Assembly (NCBI GenBank): GCA_004322215.1
Contig: SCSM01000016.1
Location: 1-64,000 of the forward strand
DNA length: 64,000 nt
Direction: 5' to 3'
Source: Bacteroidota bacterium
GTDB lineage: Bacteria > Bacteroidota > Ignavibacteria > Kapaibacteriales > UBA2268
The translations under genes were made by a program, and so were the position numbers. How positions within the stretch are numbered: position 1 is the stretch's first letter; each line of letters starts with the position of its first letter. Of this stretch, positions 43,427 through 52,655 are shown in pieces. The notes under the pieces were generated by a model, which had not been told where the DNA came from, did not search any database, and saw only the letters and a program-made list of their open reading frames with translations.

Positions 43427-44233
43427 ATGAGTAAAATTATTATATCATTTTATAAGTTATTTCTATTTCTTTTACTTTTTAATTTCACAAAAGCAATGGA
43501 TGGACATCTGTTCCTATCGCCGGTTGCAAATATTCTCGAACCGCGAATCGGAGCCATATTCGAATTATCAGTAAAAAAGCTACGACTCGACATTGGCACA
43601 AGTGTGGATTTGCTTGAATTCAAGACCGGAGAAAACAGCATTATGAGAATCGGCACTGACTTTTTTACACTTTCCCGTTTAAGGTCAGAAGGAAATATGA
43701 AATTCCCTGTTGAAACCGCTGATTATTTCTTTGGAATAAATTCAACTGCAAAAGGAATTGTTTTTGGTTATGATTACTCTGCAAGATTACGGCTGGCTCA
43801 TATCTCATCCCACATCGTTGACGGAATGGCAAACGATACCATTTTAAAAGTAGAGCCATTTGTTTACAGCAGGGAATTTGCGGAATTAATAGGTGCCGTC
43901 AATATTAATGATATTAGATTTTATGCCGGCTTAACCTATGTTTTTTCGAGACAGCCAAAAATAACAAATTCTTTAATTCCTCAACTCGGATTTGATTCGA
44001 GAATCAAGATAAATAATTTCATGGATTTTTGCATTGGATATGACCTAAGATTAACAGGATTGGACAATACATACAGCGCATTACACTCATTTGTGGCAGG
44101 AACAGATATATTAATAACCGGGGATACATGCATCAGATTGTTTTTAAGTGTGGTTGAAGGTAAAAGCATTCACGGAATGTTTTATAAAAACAATGAATCC
44201 TTCAAGGGAATTGGATTCCAGGTTGTATATTAA
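43427..44233 (+). CDS. DUF1207-like outer-membrane protein
   Basis: A 268-residue protein with a signal peptide (about 1-23, FTKA before MDG). The rest is amphipathic beta-strand-rich. The segment YSARLRLAHISSHIVDGM followed by VEPFVYSREFAEL resembles the DUF1207 family, where an H-x-S-S-H-x-x-D motif is followed by a YSRE motif. It ends in an aromatic residue (GFQVVY), as expected of a beta-barrel outer-membrane protein. Function is unknown. It is preceded by a terminator and followed by ssb. Confidence 0.72.
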   Translation: MSKIIISFYKLFLFLLLFNFTKAMDGHLFLSPVANILEPRIGAIFELSVKKLRLDIGTSVDLLEFKTGENSIMRIGTDFFTLSRLRSEGNMKFPVETADYFFGINSTAKGIVFGYDYSARLRLAHISSHIVDGMANDTILKVEPFVYSREFAELIGAVNINDIRFYAGLTYVFSRQPKITNSLIPQLGFDSRIKINNFMDFCIGYDLRLTGLDNTYSALHSFVAGTDILITGDTCIRLFLSVVEGKSIHGMFYKNNESFKGIGFQVVY

Positions 44234-44313
44234 TTAAAAAATATTTTTTTGTATAATAAGGAAATTTTAATAACTTAGTTTTTATTTTTTTCCAAATCAT
44301 AATTGGGGTTAAA

Positions 44314-44751
44314 ATGGCATTTAGTTTAAACAGAGTTACTTTAATCGGAAATTTGGGAGCAGACCCCGAATTAAGGTCAACACCGCAGGGGACTCAGGTT
44401 TGTACAGTTAACATAGCTACAACTGAAAGATACAAAGACAAATCAGGTGAATTTAAAGATTCAACCGAATGGCATAGAATTGTCTTTTGGGACCGGCTTG
44501 CCGATACAGTATCGAAGTATCTTAAAAAAGGCAGCAAAATTTATGTAGAAGGTAAACTCAAATCACGCCAATACGAGAAAGACGGCATTACGAGATATAT
44601 GACTGAAATATATGCTCAATCCATGATTATGCTTAGCAAGGATGTAGAAGGTTCTTCATCTCAGAAAAGTGCCCCTGCTGAGCCAGATTCATTCGATGAT
44701 GCAGCTTTCTCGGATACGACCGGTTCCGGTGAAGATGATATACCATTTTAA
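44314..44751 (+). CDS. ssb: Single-stranded DNA-binding protein
   Basis: A 145-residue SSB. The OB-fold (about 4-105) starts SLNRVTLIGNLGADPELRST with FKDSTEWHRIVFWDRLA and VEGKLKSRQY. A flexible acidic tail ends in DDIPF, the tip that binds partner repair and replication proteins. It protects single-stranded DNA during replication, recombination and repair. It has its own spacing on both sides and a plausible aattgggg ribosome binding site. Confidence 0.97.
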   Translation: MAFSLNRVTLIGNLGADPELRSTPQGTQVCTVNIATTERYKDKSGEFKDSTEWHRIVFWDRLADTVSKYLKKGSKIYVEGKLKSRQYEKDGITRYMTEIYAQSMIMLSKDVEGSSSQKSAPAEPDSFDDAAFSDTTGSGEDDIPF

Positions 44752-44826
44752 TTACGAATTATGAATTTCGAATTTAAAATATTCATCTCTCCTTTTATCT
44801 CATAGAATGGATTGAGGTAAAATGAA

Positions 44827-45549
44827 ATGATTAAGCAAAATCTTAATAGGAAACATCAACTTGTTTTATTTGATATAGACGGAACAATTCTGATTTACAG
44901 GAAATATTTTTCCAAACAAGTTTTTATATCAATCATAAAAGAAATTTTCGGCAAAGATATATCTTCGACACAGCTGCCAAGCTTTGCCGGAATGACCGAT
45001 CTACAAATACTCAAAAATATTTGCTCTGAAATCAACATCTCAGAATCCGAACTCAACAACTTACTCCCTGAATTATGGAAAAAGCTTTTGAACGAGTTTA
45101 AAAAATTAAGCAACCCGGATTGTATTGAATTATTACCCGGAGTATCCGAACTCATAAATCTACTCGATGAAGATGATATGATTCAACTCGGATTGTTAAC
45201 AGGTAACTTCAGGGAGAATGCTTATCTTAAACTCAGCGTCTTCGATTTAGACGATTATTTTCCCTTTGGGGCTTTCGGTTGTGAATCCGACAACAGAAAT
45301 AATTTACCCGAAATTGCAATCGAGAGAGCAAATATTTTTGCCAATAAAATGAGTTTCTCAACAGCTAATACGATTATTATCGGTGACTCCCCTAAGGACA
45401 TTGAATGTGCAAAATCAAATAACATGCATATTTTATCGGTCGCAACCGGCTCATTCACAAAAAATCAATTGTCTGAATATGACCCTGATATTATTTTTGA
45501 AAATCTGTCTGATTATTATAATGTATTTAATACAATAATTAATTTTTAA
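44827..45549 (+). CDS. HAD-family phosphatase (phosphoglycolate phosphatase-like)
   Basis: A 240-residue haloacid dehalogenase hydrolase. Motif I is LFDIDGTIL with nucleophile D16 and acid/base D18. A helical cap (about 25-100) follows. Motif II is GLLTGNF, and motif III/IV is TIIIGDSPKDIECAK. The cap type and spacing suggest phosphoglycolate phosphatase-like or beta-phosphoglucomutase-like members; substrate cannot be fixed. It lies 10 bp upstream of pyruvate kinase and probably forms an operon with it. Confidence 0.88.
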   Translation: MIKQNLNRKHQLVLFDIDGTILIYRKYFSKQVFISIIKEIFGKDISSTQLPSFAGMTDLQILKNICSEINISESELNNLLPELWKKLLNEFKKLSNPDCIELLPGVSELINLLDEDDMIQLGLLTGNFRENAYLKLSVFDLDDYFPFGAFGCESDNRNNLPEIAIERANIFANKMSFSTANTIIIGDSPKDIECAKSNNMHILSVATGSFTKNQLSEYDPDIIFENLSDYYNVFNTIINF

Positions 45550-45559
45550 CATAAATATT

Positions 45560-46987
45560 ATGGATATATTTCCAAGAAAAACGAAAATAATTTGCACGAT
45601 TGGACCTTCGACTTCTTCAGTTGAATGGCTAATCAAATTAATAAATGCAGGAATGGATGCTGCGAGAATCAATTTCTCTCACGGCAGCCATGAACAACAC
45701 GCACAAACTATTAAAAACATCAAATCCGCTGCCGAAACCACAGGTAAACCGGTGGCTATTCTCCAGGACCTGCAGGGACCAAAAATCAGAACTGGAAAAG
45801 TTCAAAATGGTGCTGTTCAACTTAACGATGACAGTCAATTCATTATCACCGTTGATGATGTCCCATTCGGCAATTCGGAAAGAGTAGGCACTACATACAA
45901 GGATTTAATCAATGAAGTGAAACCCGGTAATACGATTCTCCTCGATGACGGTTATATAATTTTGAATATCGAAAAAATTTCAAAGAATGATATAATTACT
46001 AAAGTTATCAAGGGAGGACTGCTTAAGGACAATAAAGGAATAATAGCACCCGGAGTCTCGAGCAAAGCACCTTCGATGAGTGAAAAAGACATAGATGATT
46101 TGAAATTCGGTCTGAGTGCAGGTGTTGACGCTGTTGGACTTTCCTTTGTGCGTTCCGAAACCGATGTTATAGAACTCAAGGCGGCTATGAAAATTTTCGG
46201 AAGGGTTATCCCCGTTATTTCTAAAATTGAACGCTACGAAGGTTATGAAGACATCGAAGATATAATAATGGAATCCGATGCAATCATGGTTGCCCGCGGC
46301 GACCTCGGTTTGGAGCTTCCCGCTGAAACGGTTCCTGTACTCCAAAAAGAAATAATCAAGAAATGCAATTATCACGGTAAGCCGGTTATCATTGCAACTC
46401 AAATGCTCGAGTCAATGATTGAAAATCCCAGGCCTACTCGTGCCGAAGCCAGCGACGTTGCAAATGCTGTTCTCGACGGCAGCGATTGCGTAATGCTCAG
46501 CGGCGAGACCAGCACCGGCAAATATCCTTTCGAGGCAGTTGATTATATGAGAAGAATAATCAGTGTTACCGAGGAAAAATATGATGGCGGAAACAAGGTA
46601 GGTAGCTTACCCGAAGAGCTCAACGATATTGGAGATGCACTCGGTCGTGCCTCCTGTGTGATTGCCGAACAAATCAAAGCTGCTGCAATTGTGCCTCTTA
46701 CAAGTTCCGGCTTCACTGCAAAAAACATTGCTAAATACAGGCCTAAAATTCCAATCGTTGCTTTGACTGAGAATGACCACACACAGCGACGACTCAATTC
46801 ATTCATCTGGGGAATCCAGGCAAAGCTCGTACCTGCTGACATTTCACCTGAAGACATTTTCAACAAGCTGAAGGATTATTTAATCGGTCTCGATTACATT
46901 AAATCGGGCAACTATGTCGTGTTCGTTGCGGGTTTATCCGCAGGCAGCATCATGCCCGAAAATATGCTGAAAGTTTATCAACTTTAA
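45560..46987 (+). CDS. pyk: Pyruvate kinase
   Basis: Last step of glycolysis, phosphoenolpyruvate plus ADP to pyruvate plus ATP. The N-terminal KTKIICTIGPSTSS and AARINFSHGSHEQH, the catalytic segment VISKIERYEGYEDIEDI, the signature MVARGDLGLELP, and SGETSTGKYPFEAV are all present. A C-terminal domain of about 130 residues follows. At 475 residues it is full length. It lies immediately after a HAD phosphatase gene. The pyruvate made here could feed the nifJ enzyme encoded at 11.5-15.1 kb. Confidence 0.97.
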   Translation: MDIFPRKTKIICTIGPSTSSVEWLIKLINAGMDAARINFSHGSHEQHAQTIKNIKSAAETTGKPVAILQDLQGPKIRTGKVQNGAVQLNDDSQFIITVDDVPFGNSERVGTTYKDLINEVKPGNTILLDDGYIILNIEKISKNDIITKVIKGGLLKDNKGIIAPGVSSKAPSMSEKDIDDLKFGLSAGVDAVGLSFVRSETDVIELKAAMKIFGRVIPVISKIERYEGYEDIEDIIMESDAIMVARGDLGLELPAETVPVLQKEIIKKCNYHGKPVIIATQMLESMIENPRPTRAEASDVANAVLDGSDCVMLSGETSTGKYPFEAVDYMRRIISVTEEKYDGGNKVGSLPEELNDIGDALGRASCVIAEQIKAAAIVPLTSSGFTAKNIAKYRPKIPIVALTENDHTQRRLNSFIWGIQAKLVPADISPEDIFNKLKDYLIGLDYIKSGNYVVFVAGLSAGSIMPENMLKVYQL

Positions 46988-47097
46988 TTAATAATTGTGG
47001 TTATGATTCTGAGTCCCAAATCAAATACGGGATAAACTCCACTAAGAATCTTCTTAAATCATAAATCGTTAATCTTTATTCTCAAATCATGGTTGTC

Positions 47098-47117
47098 ATT
47101 CCTGCGAATGCAGGAAT
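47098..47117. repeat. REP-like hairpin ATTCCTGC-GAAT-GCAGGAAT
   Basis: An 8-bp perfect stem with a four-base loop, set in TTGTC...CCATAG flanks. Hairpins of this type (GTCATTCC...GGAATCC) are common interspersed repeats in many bacterial genomes. Confidence 0.6.
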
Positions 47118-47156
47118 CCATAGCGTTCAACCCCATCAAATCAACACAACAATTCT

Positions 47157-47275
47157 ATCCCGTAGGGATTGCATATCTTTAGAAAAAAATGTATCCCACC
47201 GCCACTACTCTTATCCTGTAGGGATTATATAGCGGTTACATATCAATTACTACAACCACCATTTCCAGTAGGGAA
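47157..47275 (+). repeat. Three degenerate ATCCC-GTA-GGGAT hairpins
   Basis: Perfect at 47157-47169, one mismatch at 47213-47225, and ttcca-gta-gggaa at 47263-47275. Start-to-start distances are 56 and 50 bp. They look like successive insertions or decayed tandem copies of one short palindromic unit. Confidence 0.5.
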
Positions 47276-47412
47276 TAAATATTAATTATATACATTAAAT
47301 TTTTTCCCTTTCTCGGGGAAGGGAAATTTATTTTGATATAGGTTAATGCTATGGATTCTGTGTCATACACAGAACGACAATCAGGAAAACAATTTGAATT
47401 TTAAAAAACTAA

Positions 47413-47679
47413 TTATTCTTTCGGTTTAACCTTGTATTTTTCAAGTGCAGACAATTCAATTTCTTTTAAATTATGATTGGTGGTTATTATCTGCATATCT
47501 TCATGGTCTTTCCCGCCGGGTACAAATTTTGGATTAAAATCATAATTGAGCAGGATTTTTCTTTCAGGTGTATGAATTTCAATATAATTCTCGCCTATTG
47601 AATAAAAAACATTTTGTGAATCAAATTGGTATATACCTCCCTGTAAATTCGGAGTTATAATTTTATGAGTCATAATCAT
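47413..47679 (-). CDS. Small hypothetical protein
   Basis: An 88-residue soluble protein with alternating hydrophobic beta-like segments (KIITPNLQGGIYQFDSQNVF, NYIEIHTPERKILLNYDF) and a Lys/Glu-rich end. Two Met codons (47679 and 47673) are possible starts, the first just after a ggaatg stretch. No signal peptide, membrane helix or known motif is visible. It is separated by about 210 bp from the next gene upstream on the same strand. I do not recognise it. Confidence 0.6.
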   Translation of the reverse strand: MIMTHKIITPNLQGGIYQFDSQNVFYSIGENYIEIHTPERKILLNYDFNPKFVPGGKDHEDMQIITTNHNLKEIELSALEKYKVKPKE

Positions 47680-47889
47680 TCCTTAAATTTATTAGCATTT
47701 CATTTCTTTGTGCATGAATTATCTTTCCGAATACACTTGAATAATTTGCTCAGCAAAGATAAATCGGTTTACATAAAGATAATGCAAATATAAGGAAATT
47801 CGAATAAATCACTCATATCGCCGCTCAGTTAATATTGATATTAATTCTGAGCGGAGTTTTGAATGACATTATCCGGATTTTCAATTAAT

Positions 47890-48540
47890 TTATGAAAATG
47901 AGGACTGGGAACTGTATCCGCGGCTCATGCGGCGCTTGTTGCGAATTATTACATATATGATATAAACAATAGCTCCAACAATTAAAACTGTGAAGAATAA
48001 TCTGCCAAAATCGAATGTCGGCGGATAGACCGAAACAGTGCCGTCTGGATTGTCAACATAATATGGACGGGAGTAATAGAATGCAGGATGGAAAGGCATC
48101 ATCCACATCCACGAGGTATGTCCCATCATGTAACCCATCATCAATCCATTGCCGTAGCCGCCGTAGTTATTAATAATGTAATTCTGACGCATTCCGGATG
48201 CATTGGTACCAGTGAATGGTTGTGCTTTACGTGGAATACCGTACTTTGCGGTGTAATCTCTCGATGAACCCAAACTTCTGCCGCCGAAACTGCTGGCAGC
48301 CCTTTGAGAAGGAGACATACGCATAGGATTGGATGTCATGCTTCTCGTCCTTCCGAATGATGAACGGGGTGCTGAACGCCCGAAGCTTCTGCCGCCGAAA
48401 CTGCGACCAAAGCTGCGACCGAATCCCCTGCCTCCAAAACTGCCCCTTGCTTCCGCAATGTCGGGTGATAATAACAGCAAAGTTGCAGTTGTCAATATAA
48501 TCAGAGCCCATAAGTTGAGCAGATTAATTTTCGTTTTCAT
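47890..48540 (-). CDS. Exported/membrane protein with Arg-Gly-Ser-Phe repeats
   Basis: A 216-residue protein with an N-terminal signal or anchor (hydrophobic about 9-26). Then a low-complexity stretch (about 33-95) is built on SFGGRSFGRS-type units, rich in Gly, Arg, Ser and Phe. A Gly/Met/Trp-rich middle follows (GYGNGLMMGYMMGHTSWMW). A second membrane helix (about 180-200) ends in a basic tail. The RG/F-rich segment resembles sticky low-complexity regions. Its ATG shares one base with the stop of the upstream gene (TAATG), so the pair is translationally coupled. Function unknown. Confidence 0.75.
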   Translation of the reverse strand: MKTKINLLNLWALIILTTATLLLLSPDIAEARGSFGGRGFGRSFGRSFGGRSFGRSAPRSSFGRTRSMTSNPMRMSPSQRAASSFGGRSLGSSRDYTAKYGIPRKAQPFTGTNASGMRQNYIINNYGGYGNGLMMGYMMGHTSWMWMMPFHPAFYYSRPYYVDNPDGTVSVYPPTFDFGRLFFTVLIVGAIVYIIYVIIRNKRRMSRGYSSQSSFS

Positions 48541-49013
48541 TAAAATATTTCCTCCGTTTCTGTTGTATCGTCTTCATTTCTGAATGTAATTTCCGCTTTA
48601 AATTCCACATGGTCGGGAATCTTGTTTTTCGAGAATAATGAACTGATTCCGTTTTTATTTTCTGCCGATTTAATATGAACGAATAAACTCACGATTCCTT
48701 CCAACTCTTCATCGTTGATTGTAACGATTGTATCTTCGATGTCGCCTTCGCTGTCAATTTTCAATTGTTGGAGTTCCGTAGCTTCTTCCTCGGTGAAAGA
48801 CGGTTCAACTATTTTCAAATTTTCGAGATATTCGCTGAAAATCTGTTTTGTTCTGATTTGCTTGTCGGTTCCTTCATATTGAAGAATACCATCGAATGTT
48901 CCCTCCTCGTCGAGATTCAGGAAAATTTCTTTAATTCCCCCAAGCTGCTGACCGTTGAAATACACCACAGTTTTTTCAATTCTTCCGTTACTTTCAATTG
49001 CAAAAGTTGCCAT
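48540..49013 (-). CDS. Hypothetical protein with an internal two-fold repeat
   Basis: A 157-residue acidic cytosolic protein. Residues 4-43 and 84-123 are related (both have I-x-S-x-G-x-I-E-x-T and L-x-G-I segments), an offset of exactly 80 residues. It therefore looks like a duplicated beta-rich unit. The tail DDTTETEEIF is strongly acidic. No catalytic motif or known family is recognised. It overlaps the start of the RG-rich membrane protein gene by one base, which suggests the two products act together. Confidence 0.72.
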   Translation of the reverse strand: MATFAIESNGRIEKTVVYFNGQQLGGIKEIFLNLDEEGTFDGILQYEGTDKQIRTKQIFSEYLENLKIVEPSFTEEEATELQQLKIDSEGDIEDTIVTINDEELEGIVSLFVHIKSAENKNGISSLFSKNKIPDHVEFKAEITFRNEDDTTETEEIF

Positions 49014-49053
49014 AAACCAAATACGTATTTTTTTCTAAAAAGTTATAAATTAT

Positions 49054-49611
49054 TCATTTTGCTTTGAATGCATCAAATAACCTGTTCCCGATACTATAAT
49101 ATGCTCTTGTTGAAGAATCATAAATATAGGGTTTAATTTTATCAATCATTAATGTGCCGTCAGGGTTAATAATTTCTTCATCAACAATCACATCCATGAT
49201 TTCGCCAATGAATTGAGTATGGACGCCGATTTCCACTATCTTAAGAAGATTGCAATGCAATGAAACAGGAAATTCCTTAACATAAGGTGCTTTCACTATT
49301 TCACTGTCGAGCGAAGTTAAACCAGTTTTCTGAAATTTATTCACATATTTACCGGAATAAATTCCAATGTAATCAACCTGTTCTACATAATCTTCGGAAG
49401 GGATATTAACTGTGAATGCTTTATTATGCAGAATATTGTTATATGAATATCGTGCTTTCCTCAATGATACAGCAATACAAGGCGGCTCGCTACAACAAAT
49501 ACCCGACCAGGATGCAGTCATAATATTCGGCAGACCGTCCACATCATAAGAGCCGATAACAAATACCGGGTGTGGATAAACGATAGTTTTTTTTGCTATT
49601 GATTTTTTCAT
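49054..49611 (-). CDS. Flavin reductase-like FMN-binding protein
   Basis: A 185-residue protein of the flavin reductase/DIM6-NTAB family. The FMN-binding split barrel shows PHPVFVIGSYDVDGLPNIMTASW, SGICCSEPPCIAVSL and AFTVNIPSED. Family members use NAD(P)H to reduce FMN or bind FMN as a cofactor. The C-terminus (IYDSSTRAYYSIGNRLFDAF) is typical of a subgroup in anaerobes. Substrate is not known. It lies 40 bp from the two-fold repeat protein gene and 32 bp from the membrane protein gene upstream, so it may be in the same transcription unit. Confidence 0.9.
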   Translation of the reverse strand: MKKSIAKKTIVYPHPVFVIGSYDVDGLPNIMTASWSGICCSEPPCIAVSLRKARYSYNNILHNKAFTVNIPSEDYVEQVDYIGIYSGKYVNKFQKTGLTSLDSEIVKAPYVKEFPVSLHCNLLKIVEIGVHTQFIGEIMDVIVDEEIINPDGTLMIDKIKPYIYDSSTRAYYSIGNRLFDAFKAK

Positions 49612-49643
49612 TCAAATCAAATTTATATTAAAATCAATTAATG

Positions 49644-50453
49644 TCATTTTGGAATTTTTGTAAAATCTATTTCAGAACCCAACAAGCTATGAGGAATAAA
49701 GAATACAATCAGCATTACAATCGCAGCAGCTATACCCCAACCATAAGCATTGGGATTTTTCTTAATCCTCCACATTGCAATTAGCCACATAATCAGAGCC
49801 ACTGCGGTTTTATTGTCAGTCAGGTCATGCCCGAAGGGCCAGCCGGTCCATAAGGCACCGAAAGCATATTCCTGCATTAAAGGACCGATAATCAAACCCC
49901 CGATAAATAGAGTTATACAAGTCATCAATGCAATTGAAAATAATTTTTCACCTTTATAAATTGCTTCGAATCCAGCCCTGATGGATAAAGTAAATGAACT
50001 GAACAGGAAAAATAAATGGAGTATGATAACTAACGCAGGTACTTCACCTTTATAACGTACAATGACAGGTTCTTTAGTAACAGGAGTTGAATTACCACCA
50101 TTAGAAACAAGTTTGACCTGGTAAATCATTTTTCCTGCAGGAGGAAGATGCCTCAGTACATATTTCAATGTGTCGCCTGCTCTAATCATAGGAGCAGTAG
50201 TCCATTCGTCGTAACTCCGGAATCTCCGAAATTTGATTTCCCCTGATACATTCCTATCCTTCACAATCATCTGTATCTCAGCACCACGCTTTCCTCCGTG
50301 ACTTCGTGGAAATTCATATTTATATGTTTGAGTATTAAATTCTACTTTACCGCTTACGGGATATGTTGGTCCGGTCATCCTCTGGAAAATAACAATACCG
50401 AGCATCAGCAGTATCGAAACAATCCAGAGTACTAATGATTTTTGTTTTGACAT
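49644..50453 (-). CDS. Conserved-looking multi-pass membrane protein of unknown function
   Basis: A 269-residue protein. One N-terminal helix (about 7-24) is followed by a periplasmic beta-rich domain (about 28-135; GPTYPVSGKVEFNTQTYKYE, then a RYKGEVPA turn). Four membrane helices follow (about 139-160, 170-192, 213-227 and 236-255). Residues WTGWPFGHDLTDNKTA lie in a loop between helices. I do not recognise an enzymatic motif. It sits 32 bp upstream of the flavin reductase gene and 46 bp downstream of the TPR membrane protein. A possible redox- or cytochrome-related role is only a guess from layout. Confidence 0.72.
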   Translation of the reverse strand: MSKQKSLVLWIVSILLMLGIVIFQRMTGPTYPVSGKVEFNTQTYKYEFPRSHGGKRGAEIQMIVKDRNVSGEIKFRRFRSYDEWTTAPMIRAGDTLKYVLRHLPPAGKMIYQVKLVSNGGNSTPVTKEPVIVRYKGEVPALVIILHLFFLFSSFTLSIRAGFEAIYKGEKLFSIALMTCITLFIGGLIIGPLMQEYAFGALWTGWPFGHDLTDNKTAVALIMWLIAMWRIKKNPNAYGWGIAAAIVMLIVFFIPHSLLGSEIDFTKIPK

Positions 50454-50499
50454 AATTTATTCCTTAATTAATTAAATACAATTAATATTGATATTCAAA

Positions 50500-52521
50500 T
50501 TATCGTTTAACGGGACTAATAATTTTACCGGTTTTCAAAAAATTAATGATATCAGGGGCGAGAGAGCCGCCGTTTTGTTCTAATTTTTTAATGTAAATAT
50601 CTGCAAGGTCCGGTCTTCCTACTCGGAAATAAAACCTTATTAAATTTTGACAGGCGTCATAGCTTTTTCCATCTAATTCTATTGCCTTTTGCCAGCTTGA
50701 AACAGCTTCCTGCTCCTTTTGAAGACGAGCAAATGATGCACCCATATTTGAATAAGCAAGTGCAAAGTTCGGATACATAGTAATTGCTTTCTGGAACGAT
50801 TCAATAGATTTTTCATATAATCCGTTATGATAATAGGCAACACCAATATCGAGATACCATTGAGGGAATCCGGGATTTTTCAGGACAGCATTTTCAAAAT
50901 ATTTCAGTGATTCTGCATGTTTTGCCTGCATTTGTAGTGCCTTACCTAAATTATAATTGGCGAGTGGGTCATTCGGGTCAATTGAAAACGCTTTTCTTGC
51001 AAACTGCTCTGCTTTCCCGAGTTGATTCCAACGCAGATAAATTACAGAAACATCAATATAAAGGTTCTTATTTCTCGGATTGAGTTCAATGCCGCGTAAA
51101 TACATTTTTTCTGCGGTTTTCAAATCATTTTCTGCAAAATATGCTTTGCCCAAATCGAGATAACCTCTCGGTTTCAATGGATAAATATCAGTCATGTGAC
51201 TCCAGAATGTCTTCCTGTTTTCGAAGTGCTGTTCGTAAACATAAGAACGCACACCGAGGGCAATCAATATTGCTATCGCAGGTATTAGAATCGCCGGCTT
51301 TTTGAAATCCACTTTCAAATCTTTAAGAATTTCTATTAAAATGATAATGATTCCGACCATTGGTAAAAAAGCCCGGTGTTCGGCATAATCGAAAAAGTCT
51401 TCTACATAAATTATTCTTACAAGGAAAGTCGGCAGAAGAAACAATGCAAACCACAGGACACCAAAAAATGCTTTTTTCTTATCGAGTTTTTTCGATTTAA
51501 TAAAATAAAAAGTTATCAATAATATTACGATGATACCTGATACAATCGAAAACATTTCGAAGCTTGAAAGTGCAATCATTTTCACCGGCAAAAATATTTT
51601 CCCGAGCATCGCAGGTAGTGTTGGAAGATTTGTCAGTATAGGATGCAAGCCGATTTCATCGGGGTTCTTGACATTTTCTATTGCCTTCAGACGCATGAAA
51701 AACCATATAAATCCGACGACAAGCCACCCGATTCCTGCTATTATATATCTTTTTCTGAACAAATTTTTATCTTTCCTGAAAAAGAAAACATAAGAAATAC
51801 ATAAAGCCGGGAAGACGAAGGCAATTTCTTTTGTGAAAATGCTCGCAGCAAAGAATACTAAATGCAGTGGCAGTAAAATGATTTTCCATTGAATATTTGC
51901 ATCTATATAAAATAGAAATAAAATAAATGACAGAGCCACAAAAATTGTAATCATCGAATCATTCCTCCCGGATATCCAAGCTGCAGAAGGAGTGATAATC
52001 GGATGTATCATTAAAAATAATCCGAAAAGAAATGAGGGTAATACCGGGTATTTTAATTTTATTAAAAGTAAAAAGACTAAGCAAGCTCCTAACAAATGTA
52101 AAATCAGGTTCGTCTGGTGATATACATAAGGTTCCATTCCGCCTCGTACAGCATCTAATATAAATGATACATTTAACAGTGGACGGTAATAAGTTGTTCC
52201 GACTGTTTTTTCGAATGAAGTTTTTATGTTGTGTATATCGCTGTTGAAACCATAGAAATTATTAACAAAAATATTATCATCGCAAAATACAAGGTTGTAT
52301 TTAAGGACTCCATTATATAATACAAATCCGGCGATTATCAAAAGTAAAGCCGAGCCAATTACGATTAATACTTTTTTTCGGTCAGTTTCCTTTTTTTCCG
52401 TTTTTTGCTTAAAAATCAGTTTTGAAGAATCTGAATTTCTTTTTTTCCCCGACTGATTCTTTTGTGAAGCATTAGTTTGCTTAAAATCGGACTTTTGATT
52501 ACTTTTCTTCTTATTACTCAT
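50500..52521 (-). CDS. Polytopic membrane protein with C-terminal TPR repeats (TMTC/PMT-like)
   Basis: A protein of about 673 residues, started at ATG 52521 (MSNKKKSNQ); an in-frame TTG at 52575 is not convincing. A Lys/Ser/Asn-rich cytosolic leader (about 1-55) precedes a block of about ten membrane helices (about 60-440) resembling GT-C/PMT-type glycosyltransferases. Signatures are FCDDNIFVNN (acidic pair in the first loop) and HLLGACLVFLL. The last 200 residues contain about five TPR units (such as ARKAFSIDPNDPLANYNLGK and AITMYPNFALAYSNMGASFA). This combination resembles TMTC-type O-glycosyltransferases, which use lipid-linked sugar donors. Substrate unknown. Confidence 0.8.
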   Translation of the reverse strand: MSNKKKSNQKSDFKQTNASQKNQSGKKRNSDSSKLIFKQKTEKKETDRKKVLIVIGSALLLIIAGFVLYNGVLKYNLVFCDDNIFVNNFYGFNSDIHNIKTSFEKTVGTTYYRPLLNVSFILDAVRGGMEPYVYHQTNLILHLLGACLVFLLLIKLKYPVLPSFLFGLFLMIHPIITPSAAWISGRNDSMITIFVALSFILFLFYIDANIQWKIILLPLHLVFFAASIFTKEIAFVFPALCISYVFFFRKDKNLFRKRYIIAGIGWLVVGFIWFFMRLKAIENVKNPDEIGLHPILTNLPTLPAMLGKIFLPVKMIALSSFEMFSIVSGIIVILLITFYFIKSKKLDKKKAFFGVLWFALFLLPTFLVRIIYVEDFFDYAEHRAFLPMVGIIIILIEILKDLKVDFKKPAILIPAIAILIALGVRSYVYEQHFENRKTFWSHMTDIYPLKPRGYLDLGKAYFAENDLKTAEKMYLRGIELNPRNKNLYIDVSVIYLRWNQLGKAEQFARKAFSIDPNDPLANYNLGKALQMQAKHAESLKYFENAVLKNPGFPQWYLDIGVAYYHNGLYEKSIESFQKAITMYPNFALAYSNMGASFARLQKEQEAVSSWQKAIELDGKSYDACQNLIRFYFRVGRPDLADIYIKKLEQNGGSLAPDIINFLKTGKIISPVKR

Positions 52522-52655
52522 AAATATTAATATTATAACCCAATAAATCAAGCAAAAATAAATATTATTTTCCAATTTGTCAGAACGAATTTGTGCTAAT
52601 AATAAATTTGATTAATTTTGCCGATTGATATTTTAATTAAGTATGAGAAATTGAA

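Larger units (their letters stand above)
46988..47412. other. 425-bp intergenic region rich in small hairpin repeats
   Basis: No gene. At least five short palindromes lie here: an attcctgc-gaat-gcaggaat hairpin at 47098-47117, three ATCCC-GTA-GGGAT-type hairpins at 47157, 47213 and 47263, a purine/pyrimidine hairpin pairing 47303-47310 with 47319-47326, and an 8-bp stem at 47356-47374. It looks like a collecting site of degenerate interspersed repeats at the junction of convergent genes. Confidence 0.6.
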
